From Marinomonas sargassi (lineage in GTDB: Bacteria; Pseudomonadota; Gammaproteobacteria; Pseudomonadales; Marinomonadaceae), in the NCBI RefSeq assembly GCF_025716875.1, contig NZ_JAOVZB010000001.1:62001-126000 (forward strand): 64,000 nt of DNA. The letters run 5' to 3'. The translations under genes and the position numbers were made by a program. Of this stretch, positions 25,846-34,500 are shown in pieces (the stretch's first letter is position 1; every line of letters begins with the position of its first letter). The notes beneath the pieces were generated by a model. That model was not told where the DNA came from. It worked only from the letters and a program-made list of their open reading frames with translations, and ran no database searches.

Positions 25846-27195
25846 CTAGCGATTTTCACCGATGGAAGACGGTAAAAATAGCTTACCAATTGCGGTCAAA
25901 TTAGAAGGGAAAAATAGGTGTAGATAGCTGGCCGTAAGGCCTTTATCTTGATAAAGAGCTTCACCCGGTGCAGGGTGGCGCTGTCTACGACCGTAGCCCA
26001 CAGGCTCTGGTGTATTTGCACTTCGAGATCTATGGTGAGCATGACCCCGTATTTCGCCTTGGGGCAATTCAGCAGTCTGCATTCCCTGACAACCTCGTTT
26101 CCCGCGCATAGCGCCTTGGCCTTCAAGAATACCCAGCATAGGGTAAGTCTCTTCCTCTAAATCTGTCAGCGTTTCTAAGCTATATAACATACCGCCACAC
26201 TCAGCCAGAATCGCCTTTCCGGATTCATAAAAGTGTTGAATCTCTGTACGTATTGCATGGTTTTCTGACAAAGCTTGGGCATGTAGTTCAGGGTAACCTC
26301 CCGGCAGCCATAGGGCATCAACTTGAGGTAAAGTCTTGTCATTTAAAGGGGAGAAAAATACCACTTTTGCTCCCAGCTTCTCTAATGCAATGAGATTTGC
26401 ATCGTAAATAAAGCTGAACGCGGCATCTTTGGCGATACCTATGGTTTTACCTAGTAATACAGGTTCAAGATCAGGCTCATCTGCTGCGTTCTCTTCAATA
26501 GTTGAATAGAAGGCCACTGGCTCAGGCAAAGTTAACAAACCATTATCTGGTGTTTCTGTAAGCCAAGTAACAGCGGCTTGAAAACGCTCCTCCAGCTCCT
26601 CTTTCACCTCTTCGGCTTGTACTAGACCAAGGTGACGCTCAGGTAAGGTCACACTGTCATCACGTTTTAAAGAGGCTAGCAGAGGTAATGTTTCAGGCAA
26701 TGCATCTCGAATCAGTTGAGCATGTCGCTCACTGCCACAGCGGTTCGCAATTAAGCCAGCCACTTGCACGTCATCTCGAAAGTTTGCCAACCCTGTAGCC
26801 AAGGCAGCAGCCGTTTGTGCCATGCCTTTTACGTCCATCACAATGGCCATAGGAATGCCAAAACGAGCCGCTAGATCTGCACTAGAAGGCTCACCATCAA
26901 ACATCCCCATTGCCCCCTCTACTAATATGAGATCTGCTTCTTGAGCGGCTAAGTATAATTTCTCTTGGCAGTAAGCTTCTCCAGCCATCCAGATATCTAG
27001 TTGCTCGACTGGTTGACCAGAAGCTTGTGTCAGGATTTGAGGATCAAGATAGTCTGGCCCCGTTTTAAATACCCTTACCACTTTACCCAACTCGCGATAA
27101 TATCGAGCGAGCGCTGCTGTAATTGTGGTTTTCCCTTGGTTTGATGCCGGAGCCGTTAAGAATAACGCTGGGCAATAGACTGTTGGGCGGCTCAT
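25846..27195 (-). CDS. cobB: cobyrinate a,c-diamide synthase CobB/CbiA
   Basis: ATP- and glutamine-dependent amidation of the a and c carboxylates. The N-terminal P-loop-like synthetase part has LTAPASNQGKTTITAALARYY and FKTGPDYLDP, and VEGAMGMFDG. The C-terminal class I glutaminase part has LPGGYPELHAQALS and AILAECGGMLYS, where the Cys of AECGG is the nucleophile. 449 residues. 4-nt overlap with the chelatase gene upstream and a 2-nt gap to cbiD. The frame is intact to its C-terminus. Confidence 0.94.
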   Translation of the reverse strand: MSRPTVYCPALFLTAPASNQGKTTITAALARYYRELGKVVRVFKTGPDYLDPQILTQASGQPVEQLDIWMAGEAYCQEKLYLAAQEADLILVEGAMGMFDGEPSSADLAARFGIPMAIVMDVKGMAQTAAALATGLANFRDDVQVAGLIANRCGSERHAQLIRDALPETLPLLASLKRDDSVTLPERHLGLVQAEEVKEELEERFQAAVTWLTETPDNGLLTLPEPVAFYSTIEENAADEPDLEPVLLGKTIGIAKDAAFSFIYDANLIALEKLGAKVVFFSPLNDKTLPQVDALWLPGGYPELHAQALSENHAIRTEIQHFYESGKAILAECGGMLYSLETLTDLEEETYPMLGILEGQGAMRGKRGCQGMQTAELPQGEIRGHAHHRSRSANTPEPVGYGRRQRHPAPGEALYQDKGLTASYLHLFFPSNLTAIGKLFLPSSIGENR

Positions 27196-28943
27196 AGACT
27201 CACCTCTGGCGTTGCATCCACTGCTACGTATTGAGCGGACAATTGCTCTGCTAATGATATGCCACGACCCCGTTTAATTGGTGCATTTTCAATATCAATC
27301 AACACCACATTGCCCCGTAAAGAAATATCGGATACATCGGCCTGAGTTCGTCCGTCTGTCAGTATGTAGGTATAGCAAACTAAATCTGGTTGACTGATGT
27401 GTTCTTTATCTAAGAGTCGACTAGCGTTTTGTATCGCCACGCGGAACGGCGTGCCACCACCAGCCTCTAAATCATTTATTAAATTGGCTATTTCTTTGGG
27501 TGCTCGAACTTTGGATAAAATGGAAGACACATTATCTTGACCAAAGCCCAACACAGAAATTTGCTCCCGCGCCAAATAAGCACGATTAGCAATATCAAGG
27601 ATGACGCCTTTGGCTTTAGCAAACCCACCCTGTTTGAGCGTAGACGCTGAGGTATCCAACAAAATAAGGTGTAAAGACGATTGTCCCGTTTTCTCTGCCT
27701 TATTGATCAACTGTGATGGAGGCCAAGCCTGCGGCTCTCGTACAAAGCTACGAAACCAATCCACATCACTGCCTTTATTTGCCTCGTTAGCCCGAGTTCC
27801 GCCTTTTGATTTACCTTGTAACTTTCCCGGCGACACCTCTTTTACAATGCTCGCTGTACTGTTCTGGTCAGGTGATACATTCGCCGTCTCTAAATTGATT
27901 GGAGCAGTAGCGGCTTGCTTTTGAGGTTTCATAGCGCCCCACTCCCCTTCGCCGCCACTGGATTCATTACTTTTTTCATGGGAAGACGAACTATTCGTTG
28001 GTTGTGTATCAGGTAAGAAAGAAGGTGTCGGCTTTCGCGAAGCTGAGTTCTGAGGTGGTTGAGATTTATGCTGTCTTCGATGTGCAAGCACAAATTCTTC
28101 AACGGCTAGAATGTCGTCAGCAGCAACTTGTTTTCTGCCATGCCAAGCTGCGTGGGCTATTGCAGATCGTACCCAAACTATATCGCCACGCACACCATCA
28201 ACTTCGGCCATATGACACCTTCTAGCAATGTCCATACGACATTCATCAGAGCAACGCACATCCCGCAGAGCTAGGCGTGCAGCTAAAATACTATTTTTAA
28301 GGTTACGTTGTTTATATTTGAAGGCTTCGATAAAAGCAGAAGGGTCTTGGTCAAACTCTTCTCTTAGACGAACAATTTGAATGCGCTCTTCAAGACCATA
28401 GGTATTACTGAGCTCCACCAGCAGACCAAATCTGTCTTGTAATTGTGGGCGTAGCTCCCCTTCATCTGGATTCATTGTGCCGACTAATAAAAACCGAGAG
28501 TCATGCTCATGACTGACACCATCGCGCTCTACTCGATTCACACCACTGGCAGAAACGTCGAGTAACTGATCAACAAGGTGGTCAGCTAACAGGTTCACTT
28601 CATCCACATACAGCACGCCACCATGGGCTTTGCTTAACAACCCTTCTTTAAAGGCAACTTGTTTGTCTTGTAAAACTTGTTGAAGATCTAAAGCTCCTAG
28701 CAAGCGATCTTCACTGGTTCCAAGGGGGAGTGTTGCAAAAGGCACTTGCTCATCGACATCAACAAGTGCTGGCATTATATGAACTAACCCACGAGCTAAA
28801 GTGGACTTAGCAGAGCCTCTTGGGCCACTAATTAATACGCCACCAATTTTGGGGTTTATGGCACATAATATGAGTGCCAGCTTTAGCCGCTCTTGTCCTG
28901 CTACCGCAGTAAAAGGGAAGTCATTATGAACAAGACGAGTCAT
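27192..28943 (-). CDS. fused ChlI-ChlD-type AAA+/VWA subunit of cobaltochelatase
   Basis: 583-residue fusion of an ATPase and an integrin-like domain, resembling magnesium chelatase I and D; in B12 producers such proteins drive CobN to insert cobalt. AAA+ part: GPRGSAKST (40-48), GVLYVDEVNLL, and LVGTMNPDEGELRPQL. A Ser/Pro/Gln-rich linker (about 290-400) follows. The VWA domain has the MIDAS-type DTSAS starting at D430 and ILTDGRTQ. First gene of the eight-gene operon. No cobN lies in the window. The sequence upstream shows no obvious B12-riboswitch box. Confidence 0.88.
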   Translation of the reverse strand: MTRLVHNDFPFTAVAGQERLKLALILCAINPKIGGVLISGPRGSAKSTLARGLVHIMPALVDVDEQVPFATLPLGTSEDRLLGALDLQQVLQDKQVAFKEGLLSKAHGGVLYVDEVNLLADHLVDQLLDVSASGVNRVERDGVSHEHDSRFLLVGTMNPDEGELRPQLQDRFGLLVELSNTYGLEERIQIVRLREEFDQDPSAFIEAFKYKQRNLKNSILAARLALRDVRCSDECRMDIARRCHMAEVDGVRGDIVWVRSAIAHAAWHGRKQVAADDILAVEEFVLAHRRQHKSQPPQNSASRKPTPSFLPDTQPTNSSSSHEKSNESSGGEGEWGAMKPQKQAATAPINLETANVSPDQNSTASIVKEVSPGKLQGKSKGGTRANEANKGSDVDWFRSFVREPQAWPPSQLINKAEKTGQSSLHLILLDTSASTLKQGGFAKAKGVILDIANRAYLAREQISVLGFGQDNVSSILSKVRAPKEIANLINDLEAGGGTPFRVAIQNASRLLDKEHISQPDLVCYTYILTDGRTQADVSDISLRGNVVLIDIENAPIKRGRGISLAEQLSAQYVAVDATPEVSL

Positions 28944-29102
28944 GATGTTACCTGTTGTTATTCACTAAAATATGAGAAAGAAGTAAAAGCCATTATTGTA
29001 GGCATTTTTCTAGTGCTTTGTCTTGTTTGACCTTATCTTTGGCCTATTTACATGTCAAACACAAAGCTCTCAACTTAGAGTGAACAAAACCAATACAGGG
29101 TT

Positions 29103-29705
29103 TTAATGGATCTCTTGATCTTGCACCTGCGCCCACTCTGGAGGGCGATGATAACGGCCAACCACTGAGCTCAGCAGAATAAAGGCAAGTAAAGAGTAAC
29201 CAAGCTGACTCAAATCCAGAAAAACAAGAGCTGCTATAAAGATACCTACATCTGCGATTAATGTGGTCTTGCTCGCATGAATCGAAAACTTACGCTCTAG
29301 AAAAACCGCTAATATATTTAGCCCGCCCAAGGATGCATTATGACGAAACAAAATAATCAAACCGAAGCCAACCAGTAAACCGCCAAGCGTTGCAGACAAT
29401 AATGGGTGAATGGTTAAGGTCGCATAATGGGTCATCCATTCGGACAAAAGAGACAGCAAGCTCACGCTAATAAAGGTTCGCAAAGTAAATTCTCGCCCTA
29501 ATGTGAACCAAGCTAAGCAGTAAAACGGTATATTAAGAAAGAAGAACAGCTCACCAAATGAGAAATCGGTCAGTCTGATTAAAATCATACTCATACCTGC
29601 AGTTCCACTAATGAGTAAACCTGCTGAGTTGAGAATATGAATACCTAGCGCAACAAGAATGCAGCCCTCTAGAATCGAGAGCCAACGATGAGTATTTCGT
29701 TTCAT
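29103..29705 (-). CDS. YitT-family integral membrane protein
   Basis: Polytopic inner-membrane protein of unknown function, 200 residues, with about five or six hydrophobic segments. Family signature: LNSAGLLISGTAGMSMIL near 25-43, FFFLNIPFYCLAWFTLGREF, and RHNASLGGLNILAVFLERKF. Divergently arranged with a LysR gene across a 206-nt gap containing a perfect 13-bp inverted repeat, suggesting control by that regulator. Substrate, if it is a transporter, cannot be inferred. Confidence 0.8.
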   Translation of the reverse strand: MKRNTHRWLSILEGCILVALGIHILNSAGLLISGTAGMSMILIRLTDFSFGELFFFLNIPFYCLAWFTLGREFTLRTFISVSLLSLLSEWMTHYATLTIHPLLSATLGGLLVGFGLIILFRHNASLGGLNILAVFLERKFSIHASKTTLIADVGIFIAALVFLDLSQLGYSLLAFILLSSVVGRYHRPPEWAQVQDQEIH

Positions 29706-29793
29706 GACAAGTCCTTACTTGGCTGTACCAACTTTTGATTGATCGCAGACATTTAAAGTTAACCTCTTTTGGAGGCTGTTTTTTGTGTCGAAT

Positions 29794-29829
29794 TTGACAG
29801 CGGAAATTATTACCTGTTTCCGCTGTCAA
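29794..29829. promoter_or_regulatory. perfect 13-bp inverted repeat in the yitT/lysR divergent region
   Basis: TTGACAGCGGAAA (29794-29806) and TTTCCGCTGTCAA (29817-29829), exact complements, 10-nt spacer. Both genes are transcribed away from it, so a terminator is unlikely. A LysR-type operator is the simplest reading; the arms are longer than a usual LysR site. Confidence 0.55.
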
Positions 29830-29911
29830 TTGAAAGCATTTTCCGTACCATAAAAGGCATGGTAAAAATTAACTCAACTATTTCACTCAGCAACAGGACG
29901 AAAACGAGTAA

Positions 29912-30790
29912 ATGAGAATTACGTTAAGGCAATTACAAATTTTTGAAGCGGTTGTTCATACAGGTTCAGTCACTGCTGCCGCTGACATGGTCGCCATTAG
30001 CCAACCTGCTGCTAGCCAAGCATTACGTGAATTAGAATCTTTACTTGGCCGCCCTTTATTCCGACGACATGGAAAGCGTTTACAAATTACGCCCCAAGCT
30101 AGGCACTTATTGCCCCAAGCCAGAGCAGTGCTGAGCCAAATTGAACAAATTGAGAGTATGGGCAGTGATAATGAGCTAAGTGGCTCTTTGCACATTGCCG
30201 CCAGTGTCAGTATTGGTAATTATCTCTTACCTGAGCAAATGTCTCTCTTTAAAGAGCAGCACCCTAATATTCGTTTTTCATTAGACATTGGTAATACCCA
30301 AAGTGTTATTCAGCAACTATTAACGGGTAAAGCAGAAGTCGGTTTTATTGAAGGTTATTGCCAACACGCAGAGCTCATGACACAGGTGTGGCAAGAAGAC
30401 GAATTACTTGTCTTTGGTTCATCCCAAGAAGACAGACCTGAAGAGCTATCATGGAAGGATTTAGAGCAAGCTAATTGGATTATGCGTGAGGCTGGGTCTG
30501 GAACACGAAACATTCTTGAACAAGCCACTGCCAGCCGTATACCACAATTAAATGTGTCGCTTTCATTGGCTCATATGGAAGCAGTAAAACAAGCCGTAAT
30601 ACATAAAATGGGGCTTGGTTGCTTATCACGTATCGCGTTATCCCAAGAGCTTAATGCTGGCTTAATTCGACTCTATAAAACGCCACTTAAGCTGAAAAGA
30701 AACTTATTAATCGTTACCCCTAAAAATACCACGCTGACCCAAAATGCTCAGCATTTTATAGACCAATGCCGAGGAACATCACCCGAGTAA
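29912..30790 (+). CDS. LysR-family transcriptional regulator (YeiE/CysB-like)
   Basis: 292 residues. N-terminal winged helix-turn-helix: LRQLQIFEAVVHTGSVTAAADMVAISQPAASQALRELE. The periplasmic-binding-like effector domain starts near 90 (GSLHIAASVSIGNYLLPEQM) and contains REAGSGTRNILEQA. The whole resembles the YeiE group. It probably controls the divergent yitT gene and itself through the inverted repeat at 29794-29829. Effector unknown. Confidence 0.88.
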   Translation: MRITLRQLQIFEAVVHTGSVTAAADMVAISQPAASQALRELESLLGRPLFRRHGKRLQITPQARHLLPQARAVLSQIEQIESMGSDNELSGSLHIAASVSIGNYLLPEQMSLFKEQHPNIRFSLDIGNTQSVIQQLLTGKAEVGFIEGYCQHAELMTQVWQEDELLVFGSSQEDRPEELSWKDLEQANWIMREAGSGTRNILEQATASRIPQLNVSLSLAHMEAVKQAVIHKMGLGCLSRIALSQELNAGLIRLYKTPLKLKRNLLIVTPKNTTLTQNAQHFIDQCRGTSPE

Positions 30791-30919
30791 AGGCATTAAA
30801 TACATGAATAGAAAAAGGCTTCCTTATACTCATTTTAGAATATAGGGTTTCCATGTATACTTTTTTAGCGGCTCTCAAACTGAGTTCTTTTATCCATCAA
30901 CATATGAATTTCAAACATT

Positions 30920-31870
30920 ATGAATATTAATAAAATAGACCTTAATCTACTCATATATCTTGATGTTCTATTGAGAGAATGCAATGTAACTCGCGCGGCG
31001 AATAAGCTAAATATTACTCAACCGGCAATGAGTAATGGTTTAAAACGCTTACGGGATATATTACATGATCCTTTGCTAGTCAGAACCAGTGAAGGCATGA
31101 AGCCAACTGAAAAAGCTCTGCGTTTACAGCCTATCGTGCGCAAGGTTTTGCTGGAGCTAGAAGAAGCACTACAACCTGAATCCGACTTCAACGAACGTAC
31201 TAGTACCCGCGTTTTTAGAATCATGGCCAGTGACTATGCAACATCAACTGTTATTCCAAGCCTATTAAGCCGTTTACGTGAATATGCTCCAGGAATTACT
31301 CTCGATATCATGACCCCCAGTGATGTCACCTTCCATGATGTGGAAGCAGGCAAGATAGATATGGCTATCAACCGTTTCGAGGAATTACCTCAATCTTTCC
31401 ACCAAAAGAGTGTTTGGCTAGATACTTTTGTCTGCATGATGAGCTCGGACAACCCAGTTAAAGACAACTTTGATATTGACGCCTATTTGCAAGCGCAACA
31501 TATATGGGTGAGTAAGACTGGCTTTGGGATTGGCGTTGGTATGGACCCAAATGATGTACAAAAGCTTGGCTGGGTGGATGAAGCCTTACAAGAGCTCGGC
31601 CATAAACGCAGTATTCGTGTATTCACACGCAGTTACCATACAGCTATGCACCTTGCCCTTGAACAAGACTTGATAGCGACTCTGCCAAGAAAAGTGGCCA
31701 TGATAAATAAAGACAACCCAAACCTTGCCATCGTAGAGCCACCTTTCGAGATACCACAGATTGAACTACAAATGATTTGGAGCCCATTACTGCACCATGA
31801 TGCCAGCCACATATGGTTTAGAAGGCAAGTAATCGATGTAGCCAATGAACTTAAAGCCAAAACTCTGTAA
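30920..31870 (+). CDS. LysR-family transcriptional regulator (NodD-like group)
   Basis: 316 residues. HTH: DLNLLIYLDVLLRECNVTRAANKLNITQPAMSNGLKRLRDI. The effector domain opens FRIMASDYATSTVIPSLL, characteristic of the NodD/PA2877-like group. Target genes are not apparent: the downstream neighbour grxD is convergent and the upstream one is another LysR gene. No ribosome site is obvious before ATG 30920. Confidence 0.85.
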   Translation: MNINKIDLNLLIYLDVLLRECNVTRAANKLNITQPAMSNGLKRLRDILHDPLLVRTSEGMKPTEKALRLQPIVRKVLLELEEALQPESDFNERTSTRVFRIMASDYATSTVIPSLLSRLREYAPGITLDIMTPSDVTFHDVEAGKIDMAINRFEELPQSFHQKSVWLDTFVCMMSSDNPVKDNFDIDAYLQAQHIWVSKTGFGIGVGMDPNDVQKLGWVDEALQELGHKRSIRVFTRSYHTAMHLALEQDLIATLPRKVAMINKDNPNLAIVEPPFEIPQIELQMIWSPLLHHDASHIWFRRQVIDVANELKAKTL

Positions 31871-31871
31871 A

Positions 31872-31910
31872 AAAAAGCGTGTTCTACCTTACGAGTAAAA
31901 CACGCTTTTT
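31872..31910. terminator. bidirectional terminator between lysR and grxD
   Basis: AAAAAGCGTGTT pairs with AACACGCTTTTT; the 15-nt loop has a further TAC/GTA pair. A and T runs on each side. Confidence 0.85.
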
Positions 31911-31955
31911 AAAAATTATGATTTAGCAATCACTCTGCTAAACTCTTCCTAAAAC

Positions 31956-32285
31956 TTAATCTTCAGAAGAATCTGCCGCTTCTTTGATTAAAGTTTGCAG
32001 TTCGCCATTATTTGCCATTTCAACAATAATGTCACAACCGCCAACTAACTCACCCTTGACCCAAAGTTGTGGAAAAGTCGGCCAGTTTGCATACTTTGGT
32101 AACTCAGCACGAATATCAGGGTTGTCTAAAATATTAACAAAAGCGAAGCGTTCGCCGCATGACATCAGAGCTTGTACAGCTTGCGAAGAAAAACCGCACT
32201 GTGGTGCTCTAGGGTTACCCTTCATATAAAGAAGAATGTCATTAGAACTGATTTGATCTTTAATCGTTTCGATCGTATTACTCAT
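31956..32285 (-). CDS. grxD: monothiol glutaredoxin GrxD (Grx4)
   Basis: CGFS-type glutaredoxin that carries and delivers [2Fe-2S] clusters with glutathione. The active site CGFS starts at C30 (APQCGFSSQAVQ), and WPTFPQLWVKGELVGGCDI holds the cis-Pro and glutathione-binding motifs. 109 residues, single domain. Divergent from argF across a 252-nt gap in which I see no clear operator. Confidence 0.95.
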   Translation of the reverse strand: MSNTIETIKDQISSNDILLYMKGNPRAPQCGFSSQAVQALMSCGERFAFVNILDNPDIRAELPKYANWPTFPQLWVKGELVGGCDIIVEMANNGELQTLIKEAADSSED

Positions 32286-32537
32286 GCTTAAAACCTCGCA
32301 CTTAAATTAGCCAGATAACTTTATGAACCCTAGTAGGATACTAACCTACAGGCTAAGTCAAAAGCCCCAGCATTAAAATATATTATGACTTGCCCTATTT
32401 ATGAGGACAGTTAGATTATTTTCAAGCCCTTAAGGTCAATGCTTTTTCATTTCTATCGCGAATTCCACTTTACTCACATACGCTAGTGTATTAAATTGGT
32501 CGATTCCGTTTAAAAAAGACAATCAAGGAGCTTTAGC

Positions 32538-33443
32538 GTGTCGCCAAGACATTTCCTTACTCTGAAAGACCTTTCATCTGATGAGCTTAAACAACTACTA
32601 CTGCGAGCTTCTGAGCTTAAGAAAATTCACAAAGAAGGAACTCAGTTTCAACCACTGAAAAACCGAGTTCTAGCTATGATTTTTGAAAAGTCCTCAACGC
32701 GAACTCGAGTGTCTTTTGAAGCAGGTATGGCGCAATTTGGTGGTCACGCACTTTTTCTTTCTCCTCGTGATACTCAACTTGGCCGTGGCGAACCTATTGA
32801 AGACAGTGCACGTGTCATCTCTAGTATGGTTGATGCAGTGATGATTCGAACATTTGATCACGCCACTATTGAGACCTTCGCAAAGTATTCTTCCGTACCC
32901 GTGATTAACGCACTAACGGATGACTACCACCCATGCCAGTTATTAGCCGACATGCAAACTTATCAAGAACACCGCGGCTCAATTGAAGGTAAGAAAGTTG
33001 TCTGGGTCGGAGATGGCAACAACATGTGCCACTCTTACATTAATGCTGCGGCATTACTTGACTTCCAGTTGGTTGTTGCTTGCCCTAAAGGTTACGAACC
33101 AAATGCTGATTTAGTGGCTGAACATCAAGATCGCGTCACTATTTTGCACGATGCCCATGAAGCGGCTCGTGAAGCAGATTTAATTGTCACAGATGTCTTT
33201 GCATCTATGGGACAAGAAGATGAGCAAGAGAAACGCCTGAAAGATTTTGATGGTTTCCAAGTCAATACTGAGCTCATGGCGAAAGCCAATAAAGATGCTT
33301 TGTTTATGCATTGTCTGCCAGCTCATAGGGGTGAAGAAGTAGAAGCTGCGGTTATAGATAACCCTGATTCTGTGGTTTGGGATGAAGCTGAAAACCGACT
33401 ACACGCGCAAAAGGCATTACTCGAATTTTTACTATGTAACTAG
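32538..33443 (+). CDS. argF: ornithine carbamoyltransferase
   Basis: Makes citrulline from ornithine and carbamoyl phosphate in arginine synthesis. Carbamoyl-phosphate motif STRTR at 53-57, HPCQLLADM, the [11 protein letters not shown] ornithine-side segment and [11 protein letters not shown] with the catalytic Cys are all present. 301 residues. GTG start with AAGGAG 8 nt upstream. An intrinsic terminator follows. The short anabolic form is indicated by length and by the absence of arcA/arcC neighbours. Confidence 0.95.
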   Translation: MSPRHFLTLKDLSSDELKQLLLRASELKKIHKEGTQFQPLKNRVLAMIFEKSSTRTRVSFEAGMAQFGGHALFLSPRDTQLGRGEPIEDSARVISSMVDAVMIRTFDHATIETFAKYSSVPVINALTDDYHPCQLLADMQTYQEHRGSIEGKKVVWVGDGNNMCHSYINAAALLDFQLVVACPKGYEPNADLVAEHQDRVTILHDAHEAAREADLIVTDVFASMGQEDEQEKRLKDFDGFQVNTELMAKANKDALFMHCLPAHRGEEVEAAVIDNPDSVVWDEAENRLHAQKALLEFLLCN

Positions 33444-33454
33444 CGTTAAACCTT

Positions 33455-33489
33455 AAGCTCATTTGATAATAAATTGAATGAGCTTTTTT
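33455..33489 (+). terminator. intrinsic terminator after argF
   Basis: AAGCTCATT and AATGAGCTT pair across a 13-nt loop, followed by TTTT. Confidence 0.75.
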
Positions 33490-33531
33490 ACGAAATTAGT
33501 ATTGAGTAAAACTCATAAAAAGTGAAACATC

Positions 33532-34458
33532 ATGAGCATTATTGAAGTTAGACATTTAAAAACCCTTACTGCACTGAGAGAAACAAGTAGCTTGGTAGAA
33601 GCCGCTGAACGAGTCCACTTAACTCAGTCAGCCCTTTCCCATCAGCTAAAAGACCTTGAGGAAAAACTTGGCTGTTCGCTATTTATTCGTAAAACAAAAC
33701 CTGTTCGCTTTACCAGCGCAGGCTTGCGTCTACTTCAATTAGCTGATGATGTTTTACTGTCTTTTCGCTCAGCACAGAGAGACATCCAACGTTTTGCGGA
33801 AGGGGAAAGTGGACGTCTACATATCGCCATCGAATGCCATAGCTGTTACGAATGGTTAATGCCTACTATTGATCACTTTCGAGAGCACTGGCCTGATGTT
33901 GAACTCGATCTATCCACGGCTTTTGGCTTCATGCCTCTTCCAGCCCTAGCGCGTGGCGATTTAGACTTAGTGGTTACTTCTGACCCTCAAGACATCCCTA
34001 ATATCGAGTACATTCCGCTCTTTCAGTATGAATCTCAAGTCGCTTTATCTCGTCATCATCCTCTAGCGAAAGAAGAGTTTTTAACACCAGAATGTTTTAG
34101 CAAAGAAACCTTAATCACCTATCCAGTGGAAACAGAGCGCCTCGATATTTTTAAGCATTTCTTAAACCCAGCTGGCATTTCACCTGCTAAGATTCGGCAC
34201 AGTGAATTGACTCTCATGATGATGCAACTAGTTGCTAGTGGTCGTGGTGTATGTTGCTTGCCAAATTGGGCATTAACTGAATATACCAATAGGCAATATG
34301 TGATTACTAAATCGTTAGGGGAAGAAGGGGTATGGTGCAAACTGTATTTAGCGATCAGAAAAGATCAGCGTAACAACGCTTATATGGAAGATCTAATATC
34401 TACTGCATCAAAAACCTGCTTCAAAAACCTGAAAGGCATTTTGGCTCCTGATTTATAA
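33532..34458 (+). CDS. metR: LysR-family regulator MetR
   Basis: Homocysteine-responsive activator of methionine genes in related bacteria. IEVRHLKTLTALRETSSLVEAAERVHLTQSALSHQLKDLEEKLG is close to E. coli MetR, as are LHIAIECHSCYEWLMPTID, GDLDLVVTSD and LITYPVETERLDIFKHFLNPAGISP. 308 residues. In enterobacteria metR is divergent from metE; here no met gene is adjacent, so its targets lie elsewhere. Confidence 0.9.
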   Translation: MSIIEVRHLKTLTALRETSSLVEAAERVHLTQSALSHQLKDLEEKLGCSLFIRKTKPVRFTSAGLRLLQLADDVLLSFRSAQRDIQRFAEGESGRLHIAIECHSCYEWLMPTIDHFREHWPDVELDLSTAFGFMPLPALARGDLDLVVTSDPQDIPNIEYIPLFQYESQVALSRHHPLAKEEFLTPECFSKETLITYPVETERLDIFKHFLNPAGISPAKIRHSELTLMMMQLVASGRGVCCLPNWALTEYTNRQYVITKSLGEEGVWCKLYLAIRKDQRNNAYMEDLISTASKTCFKNLKGILAPDL

Positions 34459-34471
34459 GCAAATTTCTGAC

Positions 34472-34500
34472 AGACACTGGCTTAAGTCAGGCCAGTGTCT
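34472..34500. terminator. hairpin between converging metR and rstB-like genes
   Basis: Perfect 10-bp arms AGACACTGGC and GCCAGTGTCT around a 9-nt loop. The 3' end of the kinase gene (stop 34487-34489) lies inside it. There is no strong T run, so termination may be partial. Confidence 0.45.

Noticed and set aside
25896-26126. Alternative frame at the 3' end of cobB, considered as evidence of a frameshift
   Set aside because: The cobB frame stays intact and family-like to its own stop and is followed by a well-spaced cbiD.
28944-29102. Possible cobalamin riboswitch upstream of the B12 operon
   Set aside because: I looked on the minus strand for a GCCACTG-type B12 box and its paired elements and saw none; only weak local pairing is present.
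29608-29829. 73-codon minus-strand frame overlapping the yitT start
   Set aside because: It overlaps the conserved YitT N-terminus in another frame and crosses the inverted repeat; no coding features.
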